Below are positions 41,102 through 51,703 of a stretch of 64,000 nucleotides of DNA, piece by piece. This stretch comes from Polynucleobacter antarcticus (GTDB lineage: Bacteria > Pseudomonadota > Gammaproteobacteria > Burkholderiales > Burkholderiaceae). The stretch's first letter is position 1; every line of letters starts with the position of its first letter. The notes under the pieces were generated by a model. It was not told where the DNA came from and did no database searches. It was given only the letters and a program-made list of their open reading frames with translations. The DNA is taken from assembly GCF_013307245.1 (NCBI RefSeq), contig NZ_CP028941.1, positions 186,001-250,000 of the forward strand, written 5' to 3'. The translations under genes were made by a program, and so were the position numbers.

Positions 41102-41272
41102 ATGGAATACAAAACCTATATGTGCTTAATTTGTGGCTGGGTATATAACGAAGCTACTGGCTTACCAGAAGAAGGCATTGCTGCAGGAACCCTTTGGAAG
41201 GATGTCCCAATGAATTGGACCTGTCCTGAGTGCGGCGCACGTAAAGAAGATTTTGAGATGATGGCAATTTAA
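41102..41272 (+). CDS. Rubredoxin
   Basis: A 56-residue iron-sulfur electron carrier with MCLICGWVYNEATGLPEEGI and WTCPECGARKEDFEM. The two CxxCG knuckles hold one iron. The small ORF runs from ATG 41102 to TAA 41272, with AGAGATGAGATAGCA upstream. It lies between rlmL and hemL; rubredoxin next to hemL is a recurring betaproteobacterial arrangement. Confidence 0.95.
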   Translation: MEYKTYMCLICGWVYNEATGLPEEGIAAGTLWKDVPMNWTCPECGARKEDFEMMAI

Positions 41273-41325
41273 TCGTCAATATATTGATTGACAAAAAAAA
41301 TAATAGCGAAAGTTAGGAAGCCATC

Positions 41326-42618
41326 TTGGGAAAAAACGACATTTTATTTGAGCGTGCGCAAAAAACAATTCCTGGGGGTGTGAATTCTCCAGTGCGTGCA
41401 TTTCGTCAAGTGGGTGGCACTCCTCGTTTTGTAACGAGGGCAAAAGGCCCCTATTTTTGGGATGCAGATGACAAGCGTTATATCGATTTAATTATGTCTT
41501 GGGGCCCTATGATTGCTGGTCACGCCCATCCTGAAGTAGTGGCTGCGGTTCAAAAGGCCGCTGAAACTAGCTTTAGTTACGGCGCGCCTACTGAAGGAGA
41601 AATTGAATTAGCAGAACGCATTTGTCAATTGGTACCTAGTATTGAACAGGTGCGAATGGTATCGAGTGGCACCGAGGCAACTATGAGTGCTCTCCGTCTT
41701 GCGCGGGGCTACACTGGCAGAGATCTCATTATTAAATTTGAAGGTTGTTATCACGGTCATGCCGATAGCTTGTTAGTGAAAGCGGGATCAGGATTATTGA
41801 CGTTTGCAGACTCTACCCAAAATGCTCCCTCCTCGGGGGGCGTGCCTCAGGATTTAGTAAAACACACCCTGGTTTTACCTTATAACGATGTTGCTGCACT
41901 GGAAGAAGTCTTTAAGAAACAGGGCAATGAAGTGGCTGCGGTCATCATTGAGCCGATCGCAGGCAATATGAATTTAATTCAACCCTCCAAAATATTTTTA
42001 GCGACATTGCGAGACCTTACCACTCAGTATGGCAGTGTTTTAATTTACGACGAGGTCATGACAGGCTTTCGGGTAGCATTGGGCGGTGCGCAATCTTTGC
42101 AAGGTATTGTCCCGGACTTAACTTGCCTTGGTAAGGTGATGGGTGGCGGTATGCCTATGGCAGCATTCGGTGGCAAGAAAGCCATCATGTCTAAGTTAGC
42201 CCCTCTAGGTAATGTGTATCAGGCAGGTACTTTATCTGGTAACCCGGTTGCGGTAGCCGCAGGCCTCAAGAATTTAGAGATTATTTCTCGAGAAGGTTTT
42301 TTTGAGTACTTGACAGGTCAGACTACTAAGCTGATGACAGGCCTCAAGCAAGCTGCAGATGAGTCTGGCGTACCATTTTCAGTTGATAGTGTTGGCGGTA
42401 TGTTTGGGTTTTACTTTACCGATAAGGTACCCACCTCATTTGAGGAGGTGACTAAAACCAATATTGAGGCGTTTAAGAAATTCTTCCATCTGATGTTGGA
42501 TCAAGGGGTATACCTTGCGCCATCAGCATATGAAGCTGGCTTTACTTCAATTGCCCACGATAATGCGATAGTAGATGACATTATTAGGGCTGCACGGACT
42601 TCATTTAAGAGTTTGTGA
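41326..42618 (+). CDS. hemL: Glutamate-1-semialdehyde 2,1-aminomutase
   Basis: PLP enzyme making 5-aminolevulinate in the C5 heme route. The 430-residue class III aminotransferase has [20 protein letters not shown], the PLP region [15 protein letters not shown], and [16 protein letters not shown] with the Schiff-base Lys. The start is TTG 41326, supported by AGGAAG about seven bases upstream and by family N-termini; no ATG is suitably placed. Apart from the probable HemJ at 39137, no other heme gene is in this window. Confidence 0.96.
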   Translation: MGKNDILFERAQKTIPGGVNSPVRAFRQVGGTPRFVTRAKGPYFWDADDKRYIDLIMSWGPMIAGHAHPEVVAAVQKAAETSFSYGAPTEGEIELAERICQLVPSIEQVRMVSSGTEATMSALRLARGYTGRDLIIKFEGCYHGHADSLLVKAGSGLLTFADSTQNAPSSGGVPQDLVKHTLVLPYNDVAALEEVFKKQGNEVAAVIIEPIAGNMNLIQPSKIFLATLRDLTTQYGSVLIYDEVMTGFRVALGGAQSLQGIVPDLTCLGKVMGGGMPMAAFGGKKAIMSKLAPLGNVYQAGTLSGNPVAVAAGLKNLEIISREGFFEYLTGQTTKLMTGLKQAADESGVPFSVDSVGGMFGFYFTDKVPTSFEEVTKTNIEAFKKFFHLMLDQGVYLAPSAYEAGFTSIAHDNAIVDDIIRAARTSFKSL

Positions 42619-42645
42619 GCGACTTTTAAAGATCTCTTGCCCGTA

Positions 42646-43485
42646 TTACATTCTGAGGGGATGGTCATAACCAGCCACTTGAATAGTTTCGAGTTTATCG
42701 CTAGGCTTACCTGATTCAACAATTTTCATGGCAGTGAGTTTGCCACCCCATACGCAACCTGTATCAAGGCCAATCACATTTTCGTGACGTACGAGTCCTA
42801 GAGTGGACCAGTGTCCAAAATAAATCAAAGCGTCACAGGTTTTTCTTTTAGGGGTTTTGAACCACGGAATGTAACCCTCGGGACCCTTCTCAAAGCCTTC
42901 TTTACTTTCGAATTCCATCATACCTGCAGGAGTGCAAAACCGAATGCGGGTCAATGCATTAGTAATCACTCGTAAGCGTTCATAGCCTTTAAGCGAGTTG
43001 CTCCATTTATTTGGTGTATTGCCATACATATTGGCTAGAAAATCTCGATAGTTTTTTTTGCGAAGTACTTTTTCAACTTCTTGTGCGCATTCGATGGTTT
43101 GCTGTAGGTCCCATTGAGGCAATACGCCAGCATGAACAGTCAATACCTTTCCATTACTGAGCGCCATAGGCCGATGGCGCAACCAATCTATTAACTCTGC
43201 TCTATCTGGAGCATCCAAAATCGACTGAATAGTATCTAAGCCCTTTGATTTTCGGAGTCCTGCATCTATAGCGAGTAGGTGGAGATCATGGTTACCTAGC
43301 AGGCATTCAATACGCTTATCTTCTTGTAACTGTTTGAGGTAGCGCAGTGTACCCAAGGAATCTGGGCCACGATTCACTAAATCACCCAAAAAAATTAATT
43401 TTGATGTGGATGGAAGTTTTTTAACGAGACTCTTTAAGGAGGGCGCGCAACCTTGTACATCTCCAATAGCATAAATCTTACTCAT
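42646..43485 (-). CDS. apaH: Symmetrical diadenosine tetraphosphatase
   Basis: Hydrolyses Ap4A to two ADP and can remove Np4 caps from RNA. The 279-residue metallophosphatase shows AIGDVQGCAPSLKSLVKKL, FLGDLVNRGPDSLGTLRYL and LLGNHDLHLLAID, and ends with the GLDTGCVWGGKLTAM region. Length is typical. It is convergent with hemL and follows the photolyase gene by about 40 bp. Confidence 0.95.
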   Translation of the reverse strand: MSKIYAIGDVQGCAPSLKSLVKKLPSTSKLIFLGDLVNRGPDSLGTLRYLKQLQEDKRIECLLGNHDLHLLAIDAGLRKSKGLDTIQSILDAPDRAELIDWLRHRPMALSNGKVLTVHAGVLPQWDLQQTIECAQEVEKVLRKKNYRDFLANMYGNTPNKWSNSLKGYERLRVITNALTRIRFCTPAGMMEFESKEGFEKGPEGYIPWFKTPKRKTCDALIYFGHWSTLGLVRHENVIGLDTGCVWGGKLTAMKIVESGKPSDKLETIQVAGYDHPLRM

Positions 43486-43525
43486 GCTCTATATTAAATC
43501 GGAACGGTATTTAGTGATAGCTGAT

Positions 43526-45016
43526 CTACGCTTCTGATGTCTCAGAATTGACTTTTTTAACTACGCTGTATCGTACTAAGGTTTTTTTACGAGCCTCATC
43601 ATGATTCACGATGGGTAAGGGGTAGTCTCTACCCAATAAGATACTGGCCGCTTCAAGTTCAATATGACCAGCCTCCCAAGGTGCATGAATGGATTTCTTA
43701 GAAAGTTTCTCTAATTGGGGAAGATAACGACGAATAAATTTACCTTCACTATCAAATTTTTCAGATTGGGTTATTGGATTAAATATCCTAAAGTAAGGTT
43801 GCGCATCACATCCCGAGGAAGATGCCCATTGCCAACCACCATTATTAGAGGAGAGTTCAAAATCATTGAGGTGTTTAGCAAAGTAGGCTTCACCCCAGCG
43901 CCAATCAACACCTAAGTCTTTAGTTAAAAAACTAGCTACTACCATTCGCAAGCGGTTATGCATATAGCCACTTTGATTCAGCTGATGCATGGCCGCATCT
44001 ACTAAGGGATAGCCCGTCTTTCCTTCACACCAAGCACTAAAGAGTTTTTTTGCTGTAGCCCCGCTCTCCCATTGAATCTGGTCATAATCTGGTTTAAATG
44101 CGACGCCACTGGAAAGTCTTGGGTGGTTAGCAAGAATCATGAAATAAAAATCTCGCCAAATGAGCTCACTGAGCCAGATGGTGGCGCCCATACTGCCTGC
44201 AAGCATTCGGCGGTGACCTTCACGTACTAAGCCACGAATAGATAGCATCCCAAAGCGTAAGTGAGTGGAAAGATAGCTGACGCCTTTAATAGCAGGAAAA
44301 TCTCTACCTATTTGGTATTGATCGATCCGGTGTAGGAAGTCTTCTAGAAATTGCTGCCCACCCTCAGATCCTGGCGGAAGATACGCCTCAATGCCGGTTG
44401 AGCAAAAGCCCATTGATTCTAATGAGGGGAGGGGCGACTGTAATGATTTCGGTATCGCAGCAAACTGCCCTTTTTTGGGAGTGCAATCATATGAAGCAAT
44501 ATGCTTTTCTTGCAGTGTCTTGAGCCAATTATTTTTATAGGGGGTGAATACTGAAAATACGGTATTGGAGTTCGTGAGAATCTCTTTTTTCTCAAAAATG
44601 ACCTGATCTTTAAAACTTTCAAAATGAATATTCAGCTTATTTAATGAGGCTTGAACCGCAGCATCGCGTGAAATAGCTGAAGGCTCATAGTCATGGTTGG
44701 TATAGACACAATCCACTCCAAGCTCGCAAGCAATCTTAGGAATGCATTCAGTTGGTTTACCTACCTGAACAATCAGTCCTCCACCCTGTTTGCGAAGCGC
44801 CTCATCAATCTGTTGGAGGCCTTGCCAGATAAAGTCTACACGCCTGTCATGAGAAAGAGCTTGATTCTTGATATTGTCAGTTCGTAGGGGTTCCAGAATA
44901 TCGATATCGAAAATAAAGGTGAGCCAGACTTGTTGGCTATTTTTAAGGGCGTGATGAAGTGCGGCATGGTCATAAAGACGAAGATCACGACGAAGCCAAA
45001 CAAGTGCTTTTTGCAT
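43526..45016 (-). CDS. phrB: Deoxyribodipyrimidine photolyase (CPD photolyase/cryptochrome family)
   Basis: Light-driven repair of cyclobutane pyrimidine dimers. The protein begins ALVWLRRDLRLYDHAALHHAL (antenna-binding Rossmann domain). The FAD domain has PLVDAAMHQLNQSGYMHNRLRM, the DWRWGEAYFAKHLNDFE region, and the WQWASSSGCDAQPYFRIFNP block. ATG 45016 gives a normal N-terminus; the longer frame to 45052 adds 12 residues. It lies after the TolC-like gene on the same strand. Confidence 0.95.
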   Translation of the reverse strand: MQKALVWLRRDLRLYDHAALHHALKNSQQVWLTFIFDIDILEPLRTDNIKNQALSHDRRVDFIWQGLQQIDEALRKQGGGLIVQVGKPTECIPKIACELGVDCVYTNHDYEPSAISRDAAVQASLNKLNIHFESFKDQVIFEKKEILTNSNTVFSVFTPYKNNWLKTLQEKHIASYDCTPKKGQFAAIPKSLQSPLPSLESMGFCSTGIEAYLPPGSEGGQQFLEDFLHRIDQYQIGRDFPAIKGVSYLSTHLRFGMLSIRGLVREGHRRMLAGSMGATIWLSELIWRDFYFMILANHPRLSSGVAFKPDYDQIQWESGATAKKLFSAWCEGKTGYPLVDAAMHQLNQSGYMHNRLRMVVASFLTKDLGVDWRWGEAYFAKHLNDFELSSNNGGWQWASSSGCDAQPYFRIFNPITQSEKFDSEGKFIRRYLPQLEKLSKKSIHAPWEAGHIELEAASILLGRDYPLPIVNHDEARKKTLVRYSVVKKVNSETSEA

Positions 45017-45070
45017 AGCCTCTATATTAGGGCTAAAACCATGACCTTGCATGGAATCGAAGGTAATGCC

Positions 45071-46693
45071 TTAGCGCAACAAAGTATTGATGGAGATCAG
45101 GTCTTCATCGGATAAAGCGGCGGCATTTGCCTTTAATTTAATCGCATTCAGAATCGTGTTGTAGCGTGCCTGTTGAAGCTGTGAGCGTGTTGTGATGACA
45201 GTGTCTAAAGCAATTAAGACATCAATATTAATTAAAGTCCCCACCTGAAAACCGAGCTTGCTGGATTCTAGTGCCGAAGCGGAAGAGCGCTCTGCTGCTT
45301 CAAATGCTTTTACGCTAGCTAAGCCACCGTAGAAGCCAGTAAAAGCAGCTCGGGTATTTTGAGCTGCAGTACGGCGAGCATTGTCATAGTTCGCTTTAGC
45401 AACATCAACTAAGGCTGCATTTTGACGAATAACTGAACTGCTAAATCCTCCAGAGACTAGAGGAATAGTCATTTGTAGAGCAATCGTATTATTGTAAATA
45501 TTAGTCTGCGATGGCGTTAGGCTATTCGCCGCAGCATTCGAAGTGTTGTAGCCGGTGGTCCCAACAAAGTTCACTGATGGATAGTTGAGGGCTTGAGATG
45601 CTCTGAATGAGCTTTCCGCTAAGCTCACAGACATCTGCCCTGCTAAGACGTTAAAGTTAGCGGCCTCAGCTTGCGCAATCCAGTCATCTAGCGTTTGGCC
45701 TTTAGGTAGCTGTGGGTTTACGCTATCAATCAGCGGGGTATTGCTGCTAACTTTATTTTTGGAGCGGGGATCCTTTAGCACACCATCAATTCTTACTTCT
45801 TTGGTGAGAGGAGTTAAGGCTCCGATAGGGCGACCTGCTAACTGCTCTAAGATGCCTCGCTTTACTATTAAATCTGCTTGTGCAGCAATCTCTTGTGAGT
45901 TTGCTAGGTCTAAAGCAGCTTGTGCAGTATTGACATCAACAATAGTAGCTAAGCCCGCATCAAACTTTGCTTGTGCAATGTCAAGTTGTTGCTGAATTAA
46001 ACTTTTTTTATTACGAAAAAGTGCTACATTGTCTTGGCTGGTGAGGGCGTCAAAGTAGGCCTGCGAGACCCGAATAATTAAATCTTGTTGTGCGGAGTAA
46101 AAACGCATATCCGCAATCTTGGTATTGAGGTCACCCTGCTTAAAAGCTTCTAGCGCCGCCATGTTAAAGACGGGTTGCGTTAGGCTAACAGTGTAGTTTT
46201 TTTGGTCGTATACCCTTGAGCTGGGTGCATTGGCTGGCGCATTCCCTCCGCTATGTTGATAGTAGCGAGTTGCACCTGGTGTGGCACTCGCTTGAGGGAG
46301 CAGAAGTGATAAACCTTGCCAATAGAGCTCTTTACTAGCTTGATAATTAAAGCGGGCAGCATTCAAGACTGGGTCGCTAAACGCCGCTTCTTGGTAAAGC
46401 CGAATTAAATCGGTTGTTTGCCCAGGATTGCTTGAGTTACTGCTGTTGAGATTGGACGGGGCGAGCACATCATTCGGAATGGCTTGCTTAGGAGTGACCA
46501 CTATTTGTGGAGGTGCATCAAGCCCCATCATGGATGGGGCACTCAATCGAGTGGGCAAAGACGGTTTCGTTCCGCTGCTATTTTGTGCAATGGCATCAGG
46601 GGCATACAAACCGAATCCAAGCCCCTGACTCAGGATTAAACCCAAGCTAGCAAACAGGGATAGGCGAGATAGGGGCAAACGTGCTGGTGTCAT
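45071..46693 (-). CDS. TolC-family outer membrane efflux protein
   Basis: A 540-residue outer-membrane channel protein. It has an N-terminal signal peptide (about 1-36, ending YAPDAIAQ), a Ser/Pro/Asn-rich stretch to about residue 85, and two tandem OEP repeats rich in Ala, Gln and Asn with coiled-coil character (SQAYFDALTSQDNVALFRNK; KLGFQVGTLINIDVL). The second repeat holds the conserved LxxxxxxYNxxxNAIKLKANAAAL ending. TolC proteins pair with RND or MFS pumps or type I secretion, none of which is adjacent. Exact export substrate is unknown. Confidence 0.92.
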   Translation of the reverse strand: MTPARLPLSRLSLFASLGLILSQGLGFGLYAPDAIAQNSSGTKPSLPTRLSAPSMMGLDAPPQIVVTPKQAIPNDVLAPSNLNSSNSSNPGQTTDLIRLYQEAAFSDPVLNAARFNYQASKELYWQGLSLLLPQASATPGATRYYQHSGGNAPANAPSSRVYDQKNYTVSLTQPVFNMAALEAFKQGDLNTKIADMRFYSAQQDLIIRVSQAYFDALTSQDNVALFRNKKSLIQQQLDIAQAKFDAGLATIVDVNTAQAALDLANSQEIAAQADLIVKRGILEQLAGRPIGALTPLTKEVRIDGVLKDPRSKNKVSSNTPLIDSVNPQLPKGQTLDDWIAQAEAANFNVLAGQMSVSLAESSFRASQALNYPSVNFVGTTGYNTSNAAANSLTPSQTNIYNNTIALQMTIPLVSGGFSSSVIRQNAALVDVAKANYDNARRTAAQNTRAAFTGFYGGLASVKAFEAAERSSASALESSKLGFQVGTLINIDVLIALDTVITTRSQLQQARYNTILNAIKLKANAAALSDEDLISINTLLR

Positions 46694-46834
46694 CTCATTT
46701 GGGTGCTTTTCAATATGACATGAAGTTTAAGCTTATTTGTTTGCAAGGTCTTATTTGAGTTTGATTTGGCTCTAATTTAAGGCTTATTTTCTCAAATCTC
46801 GTAGTGCCGTGCATCTATCTATAAAATTGAGCCT

Positions 46835-47680
46835 ATGGATCTTATTTTGCTAGGTAAAGCAGTCATTCTTGGGGTGGTAGAGGGCTTAACGGAATTTTTG
46901 CCAATTTCCAGCACCGGACATCTCATTTTAGTGGGAGATTTACTCAATTTTAATGACGATCGAGGCAAAGCCTTTGAGGTCATCATTCAGTTTGGTGCTA
47001 TTTTGGCAGTCTGTTGGGAATTTCGAGAAAAGCTCTGGAAAGTGATATCCACAATTCAAACCAGTTCTAGCTCTCGAAAATTTATGTTGAATTTATTGAT
47101 CGCCTCCATTCCGGCAATGAGTTTGGCTTTCATCTTTGGCAAATACATTAAAACGTATTTATTCTCACCTATACCTGTAGCGATGGCGTTTATTGTAGGT
47201 GGTTTCATTATTTTTTGGGCCGAACATCGACAGAAAAATATTGTGATGAGAGAGAGTAAGATTCAATCTGCTGATGATTTAACTTACTTGGATGCTTTTA
47301 AGGTTGGGCTAGCTCAATGTGCCGCGTTGATCCCAGGTACATCCCGTTCTGGAGCAACGATTATTGGTGGTATGTTATTCGGTCTACCCCGTGCGGTAGC
47401 AACCGAATTCTCTTTCTTCTTAGCCATTCCTGTGATTGGTGGCGCAACTGCCTATGAATTACTCAAACTTTGGAAGTCACCAGTATCGCTTTCTGGAGAC
47501 TTTAGCCTTGCGATAGTAGTAGGATTTATCTCTGCATTTATCTCCGCATTTATTTGCGTGCGGTGGTTGATTCATTATGTCGCTAGTCATAACTTTATCC
47601 CTTTTGCATGGTATCGAATTATCTTTGGAGTATTAGTTTTAGTGAGCGCCTATAGTGGTTTGGTTGTTTGGTCTCAGTAA
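46835..47680 (+). CDS. uppP: Undecaprenyl-diphosphate phosphatase
   Basis: Recycles the lipid carrier of peptidoglycan by removing phosphate from undecaprenyl diphosphate. The 281-residue membrane protein has [17 protein letters not shown] and [16 protein letters not shown], the two catalytic motifs of BacA/UppP, plus about eight hydrophobic helices. It is divergent from the TolC-like gene; the 141-bp gap contains TATAAA close to the start. Confidence 0.96.
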   Translation: MDLILLGKAVILGVVEGLTEFLPISSTGHLILVGDLLNFNDDRGKAFEVIIQFGAILAVCWEFREKLWKVISTIQTSSSSRKFMLNLLIASIPAMSLAFIFGKYIKTYLFSPIPVAMAFIVGGFIIFWAEHRQKNIVMRESKIQSADDLTYLDAFKVGLAQCAALIPGTSRSGATIIGGMLFGLPRAVATEFSFFLAIPVIGGATAYELLKLWKSPVSLSGDFSLAIVVGFISAFISAFICVRWLIHYVASHNFIPFAWYRIIFGVLVLVSAYSGLVVWSQ

Positions 47681-47746
47681 GCATATAAAGTGAAACATCA
47701 GAACAGATTTAAGAAAATTACAAAAGAGTAAAAATAAAGAAATAAT

Positions 47747-48205
47747 ATGGATGTATCGATCGACGCTATTACGAGCAATATCCAACTTGCATTGGCACCA
47801 GTGTTTTTATTAACTGCAGTGGCAACCTTGATCAATGCTATTTCAGCTCGCTTGGCAAGATCAGTTGACCGCATGCGCTCTATTCGACAAAAAATACAAG
47901 ATGGTCACATCACAGATTCAGTCGTGGTGCAGCATCTCATGTTAGAGGCAAACGAAGCAAAGAGACGCGGTCGTTTATGCACTATCGCGATCTTTTTTAA
48001 TGTCTTGAGTGGCGTTTTTATTTCCTTGACAGTATTAGAGTTATTTTTCTTTCAAGCGGGTGCAGTGCGCTCTATGCAAACAACTTATGTGGTGTGGACT
48101 TTTGTACTAGGCTTAGTATTTTTTATGACATCGCTTGCCGTCGTCTTAGTAGAAGTAATATGCGCCTATATGTCTGCTGGTTGGAATACGCCTTTTCCAA
48201 AATAA
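47747..48205 (+). CDS. DUF2721 membrane protein of unknown function
   Basis: A 152-residue protein with three hydrophobic segments. The APVFLLTAVATLINAISARLARSVDRMRSIRQ N-terminus is characteristic of DUF2721, followed by RGRLCTIAIFFNVLSGVFISLT. Function is unknown. It stands between uppP and trmB, 66 and 27 bp away. Confidence 0.85.
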   Translation: MDVSIDAITSNIQLALAPVFLLTAVATLINAISARLARSVDRMRSIRQKIQDGHITDSVVVQHLMLEANEAKRRGRLCTIAIFFNVLSGVFISLTVLELFFFQAGAVRSMQTTYVVWTFVLGLVFFMTSLAVVLVEVICAYMSAGWNTPFPK

Positions 48206-48232
48206 GCCTAGAGCAAAATAGGTACCCAAAAA

Positions 48233-49030
48233 ATGATCAGAACGGATCGCATTCGCTCTTTTGTTTTAAGAGCAGGCAGAACAACCACCGGTCAACAACG
48301 CGCTATTGATGGGTTGGGACCACAGTTTTTACTACCCTTTCAAAATACCCCTCTGCATTTAGAAGCAGCGTTCGGTAATTCAGCTAGTCCGAAGATATTA
48401 GAAATTGGTTTTGGTATGGGTGAAACTACAGCCAAAATTGCAGCTTTACGACCTGATGATGATTTTCTGGCAATTGAAGTCCATACGCCAGGAGTAGGTG
48501 CCTTACTCAAGCTGATTGGTGAAAATCAACTCTCTAATCTTCGTTTGATTCAGCATGATGCTGTTGAGGTATTGGAAAAGATGATTGCGCCGCATTCCTT
48601 AGATGGCATACATATTTATTTTGCTGATCCCTGGCATAAAAAACGTCATCATAAGCGTAGACTTATCCAAGCAGAATTCGTTCAATTACTGACATCCCGT
48701 TTAAGGTCTGGTGGTTATTTACATTTAGCGACGGATTGGCATAACTATGCCGAGCAAATGCTGTTAGTACTCAATGCTGAGTCAGTATTGAGGAATGTCT
48801 CCACTGAGCAGGTCAGGATTGAAACTTTTACCGCAGCGGATGTTGCAACTACATCAGCACTTTCAAAAGATGTTTTAAAAGAATTTAAGCCCAGCCAAGT
48901 TCAGTTAAGTAGTCAGCATCCTGGATATGTTGAACGGCCTGCGTACAGGCCGATCACCAAGTTCGAAAATCGTGGCCTCAAGTTGGGTCACGGCGTGTGG
49001 GACTTAGTCTATAAAAAGCAGCAGAATTAA
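48233..49030 (+). CDS. trmB: tRNA (guanine-N7)-methyltransferase
   Basis: Forms m7G46 in tRNA. The 265-residue SAM enzyme has [15 protein letters not shown] (SAM loop), [14 protein letters not shown], and [17 protein letters not shown] with the substrate-binding block. Typical length. It is convergent with gabD, only 20 bp apart. Confidence 0.95.
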   Translation: MIRTDRIRSFVLRAGRTTTGQQRAIDGLGPQFLLPFQNTPLHLEAAFGNSASPKILEIGFGMGETTAKIAALRPDDDFLAIEVHTPGVGALLKLIGENQLSNLRLIQHDAVEVLEKMIAPHSLDGIHIYFADPWHKKRHHKRRLIQAEFVQLLTSRLRSGGYLHLATDWHNYAEQMLLVLNAESVLRNVSTEQVRIETFTAADVATTSALSKDVLKEFKPSQVQLSSQHPGYVERPAYRPITKFENRGLKLGHGVWDLVYKKQQN

Positions 49031-49050
49031 GGAAGTTCCAGCTGATTAGT

Positions 49051-50529
49051 TTAGAGGCCTAAACAAACGTATTTGAGCTCTAAATACTCATCCATACCGT
49101 AGACACTACCTTCGCGCCCCAAGCCAGATTGCTTGACACCACCGAATGGTGCAACCTCATTGGAGATAATTCCCGTATTCACGCCAACAATGCCGTACTC
49201 CAATGCTTCCGCTGCCTTCCAAATGCGACCAATATCTCGGCTGTAAAAGTAAGAGGCCAAACCAAACTGACTCTCATTAGCTAATCGAATAGCTTCTTCA
49301 TCGCTCTCAAAAGTAATAATTGGTGCCACTGGGCCAAACGTTTCCTCATAAGTGATCAGCATATCGCTCGTTACGTTAGACAGAATAGTAGGTTCATAGA
49401 AAGTTCCACCAAGTGTGGAAACTTTTCCACCAGTCACTAACTGGGCACCTTTACTAAGGGCATCCGCTACATGGCGCTCTACCTTCTCCAGAGCAGCCTT
49501 CTCAATGAGTGGTCCTTGCGAAACACCAGCGTCCATGCCGTTACCTACTTTAATTTCTTGTACTGCTTTGGCAAATTTTTCCGTAAATGCAGCTTGCACT
49601 TTCTTGTGGACGTAAAAGCGATTCGCGCAAACACAGGTTTGTCCAGAGTTTCTATATTTTGAGAGAATGGCACCAGAAACAGCTGAATCAATATCTGCAT
49701 CTTCAAAGACGATAAAAGGGGCATGCCCACCCAGCTCAAGCGCTATTTTTTTAACGGTCGGTGCAGACTGTGCCATCAAGATACGGCCTACTTCAGTTGA
49801 CCCGGTAAATGAGAGATGACGAACTACAGGTGAGGCACAGAGAGTCTTGCCAATCGCAACGGATTGATCTGCATCCGCGGTCAGAATATTGATTACACCG
49901 GGGGGTATTCCAGCGCGTAATGCAAGTTCTGCCAGTGCTAAGGCAGAAAGGGGGGTGAGCTCTGCTGGCTTAATGATCACAGTGCAACCAGCAGCTATAG
50001 CTGGAGCAATTTTTCGGGAAATCATAGCATTTGGAAAATTCCAAGGGGTGATAGCAACACAGACGCCGATAGGCTGCTTCATAACGACAAAACGCTTGTC
50101 ATTCGCAGTCGTACTCGGTATTGCCCCTGTGATTCGTTTAGCCTCTTCTGCAAACCATTCAATAAATGATGCGCCGTATACAACTTCACCCTTTGATTCT
50201 GTTAAAGGTTTACCTTGTTCAAGTGTCATTAGAACAGCCAGATCTTGAGTATTTTGAATAATTAAATCAAACCACTTGCGCATGATGCTGGCACGCTCTT
50301 TACCCGTTTTGTTTTTCCAGTGCTGAAAAGCGCCTTCAGCAACAGCGATTGCTATCTCAGCTTCTTGTGGCCCTAAATTACTTACCTGTCCGATGAGCTC
50401 CCCAGTTGCGGGATTGGTCACTGAAAAACGACTATCAGCACTTGCTTTTACCCATACCCCATTAATGAATGCATCCTCTTTAAATAAGCTAGGATCTTTA
50501 AGGAGTTTACGAATATCGATTTTCTGCAT
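49051..50529 (-). CDS. gabD: NAD(P)-dependent succinate-semialdehyde dehydrogenase
   Basis: A 492-residue aldehyde dehydrogenase-family protein. It has the LELGGHAPFIVFEDAD region (catalytic Glu) and NSGQTCVCANRFYV (catalytic Cys), and ends with FGGVKQSGLGREGSVYGMDEYLE. The closest family is GabD, which oxidises succinate semialdehyde in GABA breakdown, but other ALDH substrates are possible. No gabT or gab transport genes are adjacent. Confidence 0.88.
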   Translation of the reverse strand: MQKIDIRKLLKDPSLFKEDAFINGVWVKASADSRFSVTNPATGELIGQVSNLGPQEAEIAIAVAEGAFQHWKNKTGKERASIMRKWFDLIIQNTQDLAVLMTLEQGKPLTESKGEVVYGASFIEWFAEEAKRITGAIPSTTANDKRFVVMKQPIGVCVAITPWNFPNAMISRKIAPAIAAGCTVIIKPAELTPLSALALAELALRAGIPPGVINILTADADQSVAIGKTLCASPVVRHLSFTGSTEVGRILMAQSAPTVKKIALELGGHAPFIVFEDADIDSAVSGAILSKYRNSGQTCVCANRFYVHKKVQAAFTEKFAKAVQEIKVGNGMDAGVSQGPLIEKAALEKVERHVADALSKGAQLVTGGKVSTLGGTFYEPTILSNVTSDMLITYEETFGPVAPIITFESDEEAIRLANESQFGLASYFYSRDIGRIWKAAEALEYGIVGVNTGIISNEVAPFGGVKQSGLGREGSVYGMDEYLELKYVCLGL

Positions 50530-50622
50530 GATGGGCCTTAATGGCTAATGAGATGAATTTATTGTATCTCTAAGAGAGGGCTTTGATAGATTATTAAAGA
50601 TGAGTCTTATGCTTGTTGTTAC

Positions 50623-51132
50623 CTAGCCTGCTTGCATTTCTGTACTGCGCAACTTCTGCGCTAAAACATCTAGAACACCGTTGACATACTTATGACCATC
50701 CGTACCCCCAAATGTTTTGGCAAGCTCTACAGCCTCATTGATGGCTACTTTGTAGGGGACTGAGAGATCCATAGCAAGCTCGTAAGTACCAATTAATAAT
50801 GCCGCATGCTCTACCGGAGAAAGTTCATTAATAGGCCGATCAAGCGCTGGGGTAATGAGGCCCTCTAGTTCGTCGGTATGCTCTAGTACCCCTGTAAAGA
50901 TGCCTTGGAATAAATCGAGTTGGCAGCGACGAAATCCAGGATCTTCAGCTAATTGCTTGGCAATCGCAGTGGCATTGGGCAGGCTGCCAGCACGACGCAT
51001 CACCAGACTTTGATACACGCCTTGTAAGGCATATTCACGGGCACGGCGGCGTGGTGTCAGCGAGCGCGAAGGACGCTTCACTTCGTTACTATTGGCAGTA
51101 GATGGATTGGGTGACATTTTTGACATTGCCAT
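50623..51132 (-). CDS. nusB: Transcription antitermination factor NusB
   Basis: A 169-residue RNA-binding antitermination factor acting at rRNA boxA sites with NusE. It has ARREYALQGVYQSL-like N-terminal helix (RRRAREYALQGVYQSL), SPVEHAALLIGTYEL, and KVAINEAVELAKTFGGTDGHKYVNGVLD, the core NusB signature. The start codon overlaps the ribH stop by one base (TAATG), so the two are translationally coupled in the ribBA-ribH-nusB operon. Confidence 0.95.
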   Translation of the reverse strand: MAMSKMSPNPSTANSNEVKRPSRSLTPRRRAREYALQGVYQSLVMRRAGSLPNATAIAKQLAEDPGFRRCQLDLFQGIFTGVLEHTDELEGLITPALDRPINELSPVEHAALLIGTYELAMDLSVPYKVAINEAVELAKTFGGTDGHKYVNGVLDVLAQKLRSTEMQAG

Positions 51133-51674
51133 TACTGCGCTTCGTTAGGATGGATTTCAAAATCGATCTCAGGAGTGAGGGCTAAAGCTAGGTTTGCCAT
51201 CTCCACCACTGCACGAGCGCAATCGGCACCCTTAATCTGAACACGGGCCTCTGCTTGCTCATCGGTATCGCAAGTCAGTACACCATTAGCAATGGGGAGG
51301 CCAGATTCAAGGCAGACTCGAGTAATGCCGGCAGCAGATTCATTAGAGACTAGTTCAAAGTGGTAGGTCTCGCCACGAATCACAGCACCCAATGCAACCA
51401 AGCCGTCAAACTCATCGGTCTCTGCTAATTTTTGGAGCGCAAAAGGAATTTCTAGCGCACCTGGCACAGTGACTAATTTAATATCTGCTTGGGAGACGCC
51501 GAGCTTGATCAGCTCTTCGATGCAGGCAGTTGTTAGTGCAACACAGTAGGTCTCATTAAAGCGGCCTTGCACAATACCGATACGCAAGTCTTCGCCATTG
51601 AAATCAGCAGCCAAAACGCCGACTGAATCTTCATTGGTGGGTAAGTTATCGGATGTGCTGGCAGAGGTATTCAT
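51132..51674 (-). CDS. ribH: 6,7-dimethyl-8-ribityllumazine synthase
   Basis: Penultimate riboflavin step. The protein has [27 protein letters not shown], and [22 protein letters not shown] with the catalytic His, and [14 protein letters not shown]. About 180 residues from ATG 51674, chosen because it removes overlap with ribBA; the longer frame starts at 51707. It is flanked by ribBA and nusB in one operon. Confidence 0.95.
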   Translation of the reverse strand: MNTSASTSDNLPTNEDSVGVLAADFNGEDLRIGIVQGRFNETYCVALTTACIEELIKLGVSQADIKLVTVPGALEIPFALQKLAETDEFDGLVALGAVIRGETYHFELVSNESAAGITRVCLESGLPIANGVLTCDTDEQAEARVQIKGADCARAVVEMANLALALTPEIDFEIHPNEAQ

Positions 51675-51703
51675 AGTATTTTTTAGGCAACAGATGTTAC
51701 CAA